Origin: an uncultured Collinsella sp.
Lineage (GTDB): Bacteria > Actinomycetota > Coriobacteriia > Coriobacteriales > Coriobacteriaceae
Length of the DNA stretch: 13,264 nt
Direction of reading: 5' to 3'
Assembly (NCBI GenBank): GCA_900554455.1
Contig: USHT01000009.1
Coordinates: forward strand, 1 to 13,264
Under the pieces are notes generated by a model. It worked only from the letters and a program-made list of their open reading frames with translations, made no database searches and had not been told where the DNA came from. This document shows positions 6,177 to 11,319 of this stretch, piece by piece. Position numbers and translations under genes: made by a program. Each line of letters begins with the position of its first letter. Within the stretch, counting starts at the first letter, position 1.

Positions 6177-7499
6177 ATGCCTACCGATTCCCTTCGTGAT
6201 GCCGCGTTTTGCGATGTTTTGAACCGCGAGCTTGTCTGTGCACTCGGCTGCACCGAGCCCATTGCCGTTGCCTATGCAGCGGCGCTGGCGAGTCAGACAC
6301 TCGGTTGCGAACCCGATCATATGGACGTTGCCTGCTCGGGCAACATCATCAAGAACGTTAAGAGCGTGACCGTGCCCAACTCGGGCGGTATGCACGGTAT
6401 TGAGGCCGCGGCCGTGCTGGGTGCCGTGGGCGGCGACGCCAAGAGCGCGCTCGAGGTGCTCGAGAGCGTTAACGATGAAGACCGCGCTCGCGTGGCCGAG
6501 CTCCTCGCCGACGCCGGCTACTGCGATGTGTCGCTTGTCGAGGGTGTGCCCAACCTCTACATCAAGGTGACTGCGACGGCCGGGGGCCATACCGCGGTCG
6601 TCGAGATTACCGATCACCACACTAATGTCACGTGCCATACGCTCGATGGTATTCCGGTGTGCGGCAAGTCAGCGGGGGAGTGTGCCGCCTGCGCCGAGCG
6701 CGTGGTGGCCGAGCGTGCGGCAGATAACGCCGATACCCCTATGAGCATCGAGTCCATCATTGACTTTATCGAGGACGGCGACATCGAGGGCGCCCGCGCT
6801 GCCGTTGAGCGTCAGATTGAGCTGAACGGCGCTATTAGCGCCGAGGGCTTGGTGAACGCTTGGGGCGCCGAGGTGGGCCGTACGCTGCTGGGCGCTCGCG
6901 CCGACGATGTCGCCTGCCGTGCGCGTGCGCGTGCGGCCGCCGGGTCTGACGCCCGTATGAACGGCTGTGCGCTACCGGTCGCCATTGTGTGCGGCTCGGG
7001 CAACCAGGGTATTACCTGTGCGTTGCCCGTTATGGAATATGCCGATTACCTGCGCTGCGACCACGAGCGCCTGGTGCGCGCCGTGATGCTGTCTGATCTT
7101 ATTGCCGTGCATATCAAGAGCTATATTGGTGCGCTCTCGGCGTTTTGCGGTGCTATTTGCGCTGCGTGCGGTGCCGGCGCGGCGATTACCTGGCTGTGCG
7201 GTGGCACGCGCGAGCAGATCGGCGCGACGGTCTCCAATACGCTCGGTAACGTGGGCGGCATCGTGTGCGATGGCGCCAAGGCAAGCTGCGCCGCTAAGAT
7301 TTCCGCTGCCGTTGATGCGGCGATTCTGGGCCACGATATGGCCATGCAGGGCCGCGGCTTCCGTGCCGGAGAGGGCCTGATTCAGGATACGGTGGAAGAG
7401 ACGATCGCCAGCATGGGCTATGTGGGCCGCGTTGGCATGAAGGATACCGACGTCGAGATCCTCAACATCATGATCGGCAAGACCATCGTCGACTGCTAG
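6177..7499 (+). CDS. L-cysteine desulfidase family protein (CyuA/YhaM, UPF0597)
   Basis: Probable oxygen-sensitive iron-sulfur enzyme that breaks L-cysteine into pyruvate, ammonia and sulfide; related to the alpha subunit of Fe-S L-serine dehydratases. The 440-residue product begins with the family signature GCTEPIAVAYA, including Cys25. It is rich in Cys in the C-terminal half: VCGSGNQGITC (271-281), CGAICAACG (324-332), Cys341, Cys364 and Cys371. Family members bind a [4Fe-4S] cluster through Cys in these regions; which Cys are ligands here is inferred. The ATG at 6177 follows GCAGGAGAT. No partner transporter (CyuP) is adjacent. The last 528 bases are overlapped on the minus strand by the run-on frame of an XRE regulator, and no terminator is evident after the stop. 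Confidence 0.9.
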   Translation: MPTDSLRDAAFCDVLNRELVCALGCTEPIAVAYAAALASQTLGCEPDHMDVACSGNIIKNVKSVTVPNSGGMHGIEAAAVLGAVGGDAKSALEVLESVNDEDRARVAELLADAGYCDVSLVEGVPNLYIKVTATAGGHTAVVEITDHHTNVTCHTLDGIPVCGKSAGECAACAERVVAERAADNADTPMSIESIIDFIEDGDIEGARAAVERQIELNGAISAEGLVNAWGAEVGRTLLGARADDVACRARARAAAGSDARMNGCALPVAIVCGSGNQGITCALPVMEYADYLRCDHERLVRAVMLSDLIAVHIKSYIGALSAFCGAICAACGAGAAITWLCGGTREQIGATVSNTLGNVGGIVCDGAKASCAAKISAAVDAAILGHDMAMQGRGFRAGEGLIQDTVEETIASMGYVGRVGMKDTDVEILNIMIGKTIVDC

Positions 7500-8036
7500 G
7501 GGCTCTGGGGCACTGCATCTTGTTGTTGAAACTATCGCGCTTGTGGCTGTAAAGCACCTGTCTGCATTGCGGACAGCGAGGATCTCGCGGTATGTCACCA
7601 GGTCGTTCTCGCGCTTGATGCGCTCGAGGACGGTCGCGACAACAAGCGCCGCTATCGCCGGCAGGAACGCCGCAGCCGCGGCGACGCCGGCGCCCCAGGT
7701 GCCCTCCATCCAGTTAAACGCCGGCGACAGTATCAGTGCGAACGCCACCGCCAGCAACGCGAGCATCAGCACGGCCAGCCATAGCATCCGCGTTCCCATG
7801 CGCTTGCGATCTCTTTCGACTGCCTCTTCCATAACGGTCACGTCTCCCTTCACGAGCGTGTCTATGGAGGTGCCGAATAGGATGCTTAGCATGAGCAGGC
7901 TCTGGACGTCCGGATACGTCTTGTCCCGCTCCCAGTTCGAGATCGTCTGACGCGACACGTAGAGTTTCTCGGCGAGCTGTTCTTGGGAGAGCCCCATCGC
8001 CTCGCGCCTCGTCTTGATCTGGTTGCTGATGTCCAT
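6972..8036 (-). CDS. Membrane-anchored XRE-family regulator, native C-terminus lost
   Basis: The N-terminal 60 residues are a classic Cro/CI helix-turn-helix (LSQEQLAEKLYVSRQTISNWERDK). A linker and two transmembrane segments follow, near residues 84-106 and 114-138, so the DNA-binding domain would be tethered to the inner face of the membrane. It is a clear paralog of the regulator at 8687-9307 up to YREILA (about 7575), where similarity stops. The paralog continues about 55 residues with a third helix; here the frame has no stop and runs about 200 codons more, roughly 175 of them antisense to the cysteine desulfidase gene. The functional part is therefore probably 7575-8036, and the tail an accident of deletion. 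The ATG at 8036 follows GGGAGG; a GTG two codons upstream lacks spacing. Confidence 0.75.
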   Translation of the reverse strand: MDISNQIKTRREAMGLSQEQLAEKLYVSRQTISNWERDKTYPDVQSLLMLSILFGTSIDTLVKGDVTVMEEAVERDRKRMGTRMLWLAVLMLALLAVAFALILSPAFNWMEGTWGAGVAAAAAFLPAIAALVVATVLERIKRENDLVTYREILAVRNADRCFTATSAIVSTTRCSAPEPLAVDDGLADHDVEDLDVGILHANAAHIAHAGDRLFHRILNQALSGTEAAALHGHIVAQNRRINGSGNLSGAACLGAIAHDAAHVTERIGDRRADLLARATAQPGNRRAGTARSANSTAKRRERTNIALDMHGNKIRQHHGAHQALVVAAQVIGIFHNGQRTGNTLVARAAHNGDR

Positions 8037-8130
8037 CGTCACCTCCCGGTCGTGAAGGAGCGTCCCGCGAACACGTAGGGTGCGCTATCGAATCTGTTGT
8101 ACATCATATGCGGCATGGCTTGCCGGGCGC

Positions 8131-8148
8131 TGCAAAAACTGTTTTGCA
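8131..8148. promoter_or_regulatory. Inverted repeat upstream of the distal XRE gene
   Basis: TGCAAAA (8131-8137) and TTTTGCA (8142-8148) form a perfect inverted repeat around ACTG. It is about 95 bases upstream of the start at 8036 and could be an operator. The 190-base gap 8043-8232 shows no clear promoter or terminator otherwise. Confidence 0.25.
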
Positions 8149-8232
8149 CGGGGTTTACCCGCATGATTGTTGCTGCGATGCGTGCCATCGCCGCGGGGAG
8201 ATCTGGCTTGTGGAGGCTTGCGGGGCGATGGC

Positions 8233-8586
8233 TTAGCGATGCTGTCGAGCAATCGTCCAAGTGCGCAGGCCCATGGCGGCGTAGCCGATTGCGGTATAGG
8301 CAACCCCATGGAACGCAAGGTCCCGGCTGCCCTCGACCGCGAGGGGAAACAGGAGCGCGGATCCGATTCCGAGCGCCGCGGGTATCCAGAAGAGCGTCCT
8401 CGCGGAGTTCGCGGCGAGCAGGCCGAGGGCGATCGCAGTTACGGGGAGCACGAGGTAGATCAGCGTCATCATGGCGATCATGCCGGCATCGGATGGGACG
8501 ACCCTCACCAGGAGGACGGGGATTGCCCAGCAGGCGCCAACGATTGCGATCAATGCGATGAGGGACGCGCGTACGGTGACGTTCAT
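8233..8586 (-). CDS. Small four-helix membrane protein, function unknown
   Basis: A 117-residue, almost wholly hydrophobic protein with four predicted membrane segments near residues 6-26, 35-55, 62-82 and 88-104, and a short basic C-terminal tail (RTWTIARQHR). I do not recognise a named family and see no catalytic motif. The start at 8586 is set by AGGAGG (8593-8598) six bases upstream; the frame is open for 24 more codons, but these lie over the hairpin 8609-8643. It sits between two paralogous membrane-tethered XRE regulators on the same strand, about 100 bases after the first and 200 before the second. A role in the same signalling or stress module is plausible from context only. Confidence 0.8.
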   Translation of the reverse strand: MNVTVRASLIALIAIVGACWAIPVLLVRVVPSDAGMIAMMTLIYLVLPVTAIALGLLAANSARTLFWIPAALGIGSALLFPLAVEGSRDLAFHGVAYTAIGYAAMGLRTWTIARQHR

Positions 8587-8608
8587 GGGGCACCTCCTAA
8601 CGGGAATC

Positions 8609-8643
8609 GCCCCCATTCTGGCATACATCTTCAGAATGGGGGC
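8609..8643 (-). other. 12-bp hairpin just upstream of the small membrane protein gene
   Basis: GCCCCCATTCTG (8609-8620) and CAGAATGGGGGC (8632-8643) pair perfectly with an 11-base loop. On the minus strand it falls between the proximal XRE stop and the next gene's AGGAGG, ending about ten bases before it. No T tract follows, so it is a poor terminator and more likely affects mRNA stability, readthrough or ribosome access. Confidence 0.5.
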
Positions 8644-8686
8644 TAAGGGGGATACCATTTCGGGGAACGGGTGCGTACCCGCGCTT

Positions 8687-9307
8687 TTAACTCAGCATCT
8701 TGGCGAGCATGCCGATGCCGACGCCCACCAGTCCGCCGGCGATGGCGCCGATGATGATCTGCACCGCGTTGCGCGTGCCCTTGACCCAAGGGTTCATCTC
8801 GCGCTCACGGCGCCCCTCGAGCGTGTCGCGATCGACCTGCTCGCCGCGGCTAAACGCCAACACCTCGCGGTACGTGACGAGGTCGTGCTGCTTCTTCATG
8901 CGTTCCATATACACGAACGCCACGAGCATCACGACGAGCGCCACGGCGGCAAACGCCGCGGTGGGCGCGATGTGCATGCCCCAGCCCCATTCGAGCTGGA
9001 ACGCCGCCCACGCGCTCAGCACCAAAAACACGACCGCGCTCACGACCGTGATTGTGGAGAGGGCGTTGTACTTCTTGACCGCTTCGTTCATTACCTGTGC
9101 CATGGTTTCCACATCTCCTTTGATGAGGGAGTCCACGGTCACCCCGAACACGTTGGAAAGCAGCAGCAGGCTCTGGACATCCGGATACGTACGGCCGCAC
9201 TCCCAGTTGCTGATGGTCTGGCGCGACACGTAGATGCGCTCCGCCAGATCGTCTTGGGACAGTCCGAGCTCCGTGCGATGCTCCTTGATGTGCGAGCCCA
9301 GCTCCAT
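8687..9307 (-). CDS. Membrane-anchored XRE-family transcriptional regulator
   Basis: A 206-residue protein with an N-terminal Cro/CI helix-turn-helix (about 4-62, LSQDDLAERIYVSRQTISNWE) and three predicted membrane segments near 83-104, 112-134 and 181-203. Between the second and third is a charged cytoplasmic stretch with DLVTYREVLAF and DTLEGRRERE. This architecture suggests a membrane-held repressor that responds to envelope signals or to partner membrane proteins; the signal is unknown. The start at 9307 is set by AGGGAG eight bases upstream; an ATG 16 codons earlier lacks a binding site. It heads the minus-strand cluster that includes the four-helix protein and its truncated paralog. Two A+T-rich direct repeats upstream may be its own operator. 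Confidence 0.88.
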   Translation of the reverse strand: MELGSHIKEHRTELGLSQDDLAERIYVSRQTISNWECGRTYPDVQSLLLLSNVFGVTVDSLIKGDVETMAQVMNEAVKKYNALSTITVVSAVVFLVLSAWAAFQLEWGWGMHIAPTAAFAAVALVVMLVAFVYMERMKKQHDLVTYREVLAFSRGEQVDRDTLEGRREREMNPWVKGTRNAVQIIIGAIAGGLVGVGIGMLAKMLS

Positions 9308-9380
9308 GCGTTTGCTCCCTAGAGGGTCGGGGTGACCCCTGTCGAGAGCCACCATGTCATTGACGCGAGCATCGTACCAT

Positions 9381-9444
9381 CAAAGGTCTTTATATTTGAC
9401 CCCCACGGGGCAAAATCGAGCTGTCAAAAGGCTTTATATACGAC
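9381..9444. repeat. Two 20-base A+T-rich direct repeats upstream of the XRE gene
   Basis: Copies at 9381-9400 and 9425-9444 match at 16 of 20 positions, sharing CAAA and CTTTATAT and ending GAC. They are offset by 44 bases, about four helical turns. They lie 74-137 bases upstream of the XRE start at 9307. A perfect TTGACA on the minus strand (9427-9422) overlaps one copy, but no -10 is correctly spaced. Likely operator or promoter region. Confidence 0.4.
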
Positions 9445-9452
9445 ATCTAGCT

Positions 9453-9494
9453 GGGAAAAGAACGGTCCCCAAAGGCGGATGCCTCCGGGGACCG
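9453..9494 (-). terminator. Terminator for the SPFH/RHH transcript (minus strand)
   Basis: CGGTCCCC (9463-9470) pairs with GGGGACCG (9487-9494), with a nested AGGC/GCCT (9473-9476/9481-9484) and a four-base loop. On the minus strand the stem is followed by TTCTTTTC. It separates the ribbon-helix-helix gene from the XRE cluster. Confidence 0.7.
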
Positions 9495-9538
9495 GTTGGT
9501 GCGTATAGAGGGGGCGAGCTTGCTTTGGGTTGGTGTTG

Positions 9539-9574
9539 GCCCCGCCGTTCGGCTCGACTTTGGAGCGGCGGGGC
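9539..9574 (-). other. Hairpin in the 3' region of the RHH gene; rest of gap empty
   Basis: GCCCCGCCG (9539-9547) and CGGCGGGGC (9566-9574) form a perfect 9-bp stem with an 18-base loop, without a T tract. The gene-free stretch 9308-9649 holds this hairpin, the terminator at 9453-9494 and the direct repeats at 9381-9444. I see no credible gene in it. Confidence 0.35.
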
Positions 9575-9649
9575 TCAGCTCTGCCTCGACCGCGGCGCGG
9601 GGCGCGGCTTTGTCCCGACGTCGGCAGCGGCCGAGCCCTGTCTTCCAGC

Positions 9650-9841
9650 TTAGCCCTCCTCGCCTTTGGGTGCGTCCTTGGACGAGGGCTCTTTCTTCGG
9701 CAGCCTTCCCGCGCGTTTGAGGGCGTCTCGCAAGATCCATTCCGCCTGACCGTTGGCGCTGCGCATCTCATCGTCCGCCCAGCGTTGGACGGCCTCCCAG
9801 ATAGCGGGGTCTATACGGAGTGGATACTGCTTGCGTGCCAT
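9650..9841 (-). CDS. Small ribbon-helix-helix (Arc/CopG-like) protein
   Basis: A 63-residue protein. Residues 1-50 fit the ribbon-helix-helix fold: a short strand KQYPLRID, helix DPAIWEAVQRWADDEMRS, turn SANGQ and helix AEWILRDALKRAG. A charged tail rich in Lys and Glu follows. Such proteins bind DNA as dimers and often autoregulate; many are antitoxins, but no toxin gene is adjacent here. The ATG at 9841 follows AGAAGG. It lies 64 bases after the SPFH gene on the same strand, probably in one operon. From memory, similar small RHH proteins beginning ...LRLDP...W..DE.RS.N.Q occur widely in actinobacteria near SPFH genes. An inverted repeat just upstream (9862-9875) may be its operator. Confidence 0.8.
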   Translation of the reverse strand: MARKQYPLRIDPAIWEAVQRWADDEMRSANGQAEWILRDALKRAGRLPKKEPSSKDAPKGEEG

Positions 9842-9861
9842 GACGTGCCTTCTTGTCGAAT

Positions 9862-9875
9862 GTGCAATTTTGCAC
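9862..9875. promoter_or_regulatory. Inverted repeat upstream of the RHH gene
   Basis: GTGCAA (9862-9867) and TTGCAC (9870-9875) are perfect inverted arms around TT, about 20 bases upstream of the RHH start and inside the SPFH-RHH gap. Size and position suit a dimeric ribbon-helix-helix repressor. Next to it on the minus strand is GGGGACGG, a word also seen before argH. Confidence 0.35.
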
Positions 9876-9905
9876 CCGTCCCCAAATTACTCATTGGTGT
9901 TGGGG

Positions 9906-10925
9906 TTAGTACAGCGAGCCTGCGTTGAGCACCGGGTGCGCCTCGGATTCACCGCAGAGCACCACCATGAGGTTGCTGGCCATCTGCGCCTTGCGCTCGT
10001 CGTCGAGCTCGATGGTGCCGCCGGCAGCCATCTCCTTCACGGCCATGTCGACCATGGAGACCGCGCCCTCGACGATCTTCTTGCGTGCGGCGATGACGGC
10101 CTCGGCCTGCTGGCGGCGCAGCATCGCCTGGGCGATCTCGGGGGAGTAGGCGAGGTGCGTGAGACGTGCATCGTCGACCTCGACGCCGGCGGGCGCCAGG
10201 CGCATCGCGAGCTCGCGGCGCAGGGCTTCGGAGACCTCTTCCACATTGGCGCGCAGCGTGATGGCGCCGGCGGCATCGGACTCGTCCTCCAGGTGGTCGT
10301 AGGCGTACACGCTCGCCACGTGGCGCAGCGCCGTCTCGGCCTGCATGGCGACATAGCTCTGGTAGTCGTCGACGTCGAAGAGCGCCTTGGCGGTATCGGC
10401 GACGTGCCACACCACGACGGTTGCGATCTCGATGGGGTTGCCCATTTTGTCGTTGACCTTCAGGCGCTCGCCATTCAGGGTGCGCACGCGGGTGGAGATA
10501 GTGGTGGGGTTGCCCTTGGCGGCCTTCTGCGCCGCGGCCTTGGCGGCCTTGGAATCGCTCATCTCGAGCTCGATCATCTCGCCGATCCCGGCCGATCCGC
10601 CCATGCTCTTGCTAAAGAACGGGTTGGCCCAGAAGAGGCCCTCGTCGCGGACGGTGCCCACGTACTTGCCGAACAGGATGCACACGCGCGCCTGGCCGGG
10701 CTGCAGCGAGAAGAATCCGTTGAGTGGGATGAACCACAAGCAAAACGCGAGGATGCTGAGGCCGAGCCCCCATCCGTAGACTGCGGGCGCGTCGACGCCG
10801 TCGGGCGTGCTCGCGAGCCCGATGGTGCTCCAGATAAAGAGGCCGATGATGACGATGAGCGCCACCGCCACGGCGACGAGCATGCCGTAGCCCGACTTGG
10901 CCTTGAGTTGCTTTTCCACGCTCAT
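9906..10925 (-). CDS. SPFH/band-7 (stomatin/prohibitin-like) membrane protein
   Basis: A 339-residue protein with two predicted membrane helices (about 13-35 and 51-70), followed by a cytoplasmic SPFH domain (about 72-290) containing LQPGQARVCILFGKYVGTV, TRVRTLNGE, VVVWHVAD and the helical AYSPEIAQAMLRRQQAEAVIAARKKIV. SPFH proteins oligomerise at the membrane and scaffold proteases or lipid domains; the partner is not visible. An Ala/Lys-rich segment (about 125-139, KAAKAAAQKAAKG) interrupts the early domain. The ATG at 10925 follows GAAAGGAA. It is the first gene of a probable two-gene operon with the RHH protein. It is divergent from the MFS pump. A promoter with a TGTGATATCACA palindrome lies 114 bases upstream. 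Confidence 0.9.
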   Translation of the reverse strand: MSVEKQLKAKSGYGMLVAVAVALIVIIGLFIWSTIGLASTPDGVDAPAVYGWGLGLSILAFCLWFIPLNGFFSLQPGQARVCILFGKYVGTVRDEGLFWANPFFSKSMGGSAGIGEMIELEMSDSKAAKAAAQKAAKGNPTTISTRVRTLNGERLKVNDKMGNPIEIATVVVWHVADTAKALFDVDDYQSYVAMQAETALRHVASVYAYDHLEDESDAAGAITLRANVEEVSEALRRELAMRLAPAGVEVDDARLTHLAYSPEIAQAMLRRQQAEAVIAARKKIVEGAVSMVDMAVKEMAAGGTIELDDERKAQMASNLMVVLCGESEAHPVLNAGSLY

Positions 10926-11038
10926 TGTGAGTTCCTTTCACGACTGCGCCGGCGTTTGCGTGACGTCCCCGGCGCCGCGCTCCAGATTGCGATGGGGAGG
11001 AGGCGAGTCCCCGAGCAGTCCGTGCGGCTGCTGATTGC

Positions 11039-11067
11039 ATTGTGATATCACATTGAGACCAAGTCAA
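11039..11067 (-). promoter_or_regulatory. Promoter of the SPFH operon with overlapping palindrome
   Basis: On the minus strand TTGACT (11067-11062), a 17-base spacer and CACAAT (11044-11039) form a plausible promoter. The perfect 12-base palindrome TGTGATATCACA (11041-11052) overlaps its -10, as expected for a repressor site; the form is GntR-like, but the regulator is unknown. Confidence 0.5.
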
Positions 11068-11143
11068 GGAGAATCGGATGCCGTCTCTCATGGCATAAGT
11101 GGTTCGGGGCGCCCGGCATCTACGCTCCGTAGAGGTCTTCCTG

Positions 11144-11172
11144 TTGCATCTTGGCTCGCAAGTCCCTATAAT
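11144..11172 (+). promoter_or_regulatory. Strong promoter of the MFS leader-transporter transcript
   Basis: TTGCAT (11144-11149), a 17-base spacer and a perfect TATAAT (11167-11172). Transcription would start near 11179, giving a leader of about 140 bases with a nine-codon ORF about 48 bases in. Confidence 0.8.
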
Positions 11173-11226
11173 AGCCCCACTCACGGCTGAAGGTTTACCT
11201 CGAGATTTGGAAAGGGGAGCTGCACC

Positions 11227-11256
11227 ATGCTTGCTTCCATGAGGATTTGGCTCTAG
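11227..11256 (+). CDS. Nine-residue leader peptide of the MFS pump (MLASMRIWL)
   Basis: ATG at 11227 lies seven bases after GGGGAG (11214-11219), an excellent binding site, and the frame closes at TAG (11254-11256). The peptide MLASMRIWL shares ASMR at residues 3-6 with the mef leader peptide MTASMRLR, recalled from work on macrolide-induced attenuation, and SMR with the ErmD leader (MTHSMRLR...). In those leaders macrolide-bound ribosomes stall at the Arg-X-Arg motif; here it is Arg-Ile-Trp, so the drug or stall site may differ. It is followed by a Mef(A)-like pump. Coding status and role are inferred from the binding site, likeness and position. Confidence 0.75.
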   Translation: MLASMRIWL

Positions 11257-11259
11257 CCA

Positions 11260-11303
11260 CGGTCGCGTGAGCGACCGGTACTTCGCTGCATACCACCGAT
11301 CGC
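11260..11303 (+). promoter_or_regulatory. Alternative hairpins between leader peptide and MFS gene
   Basis: CGGTCGC (11260-11266) pairs perfectly with GCGACCG (11271-11277) around GTGA, four bases after the leader stop. The downstream arm can instead pair forward: GCGA (11271-11274) with TCGC (11300-11303) and GGTA (11277-11280) with TACC (11291-11294). The second form ends just before the pump's AAAGGA (11307-11312). Neither hairpin has a T tract, so whether control is transcriptional or translational is open. Confidence 0.5.
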
Positions 11304-11319
11304 ATCAAAGGATTATTCC

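Noticed and set aside
8039..8593. Minus-strand ORF overlapping the small membrane protein in another frame
   Set aside because: Arg/Pro-rich translation; the overlapping frame has AGGAGG and clear membrane helices.
9753..11045. 430-codon plus-strand ORF antisense to the SPFH gene
   Set aside because: Shadow of a GC-rich gene; it also crosses the SPFH promoter and the RHH start and has no family features.
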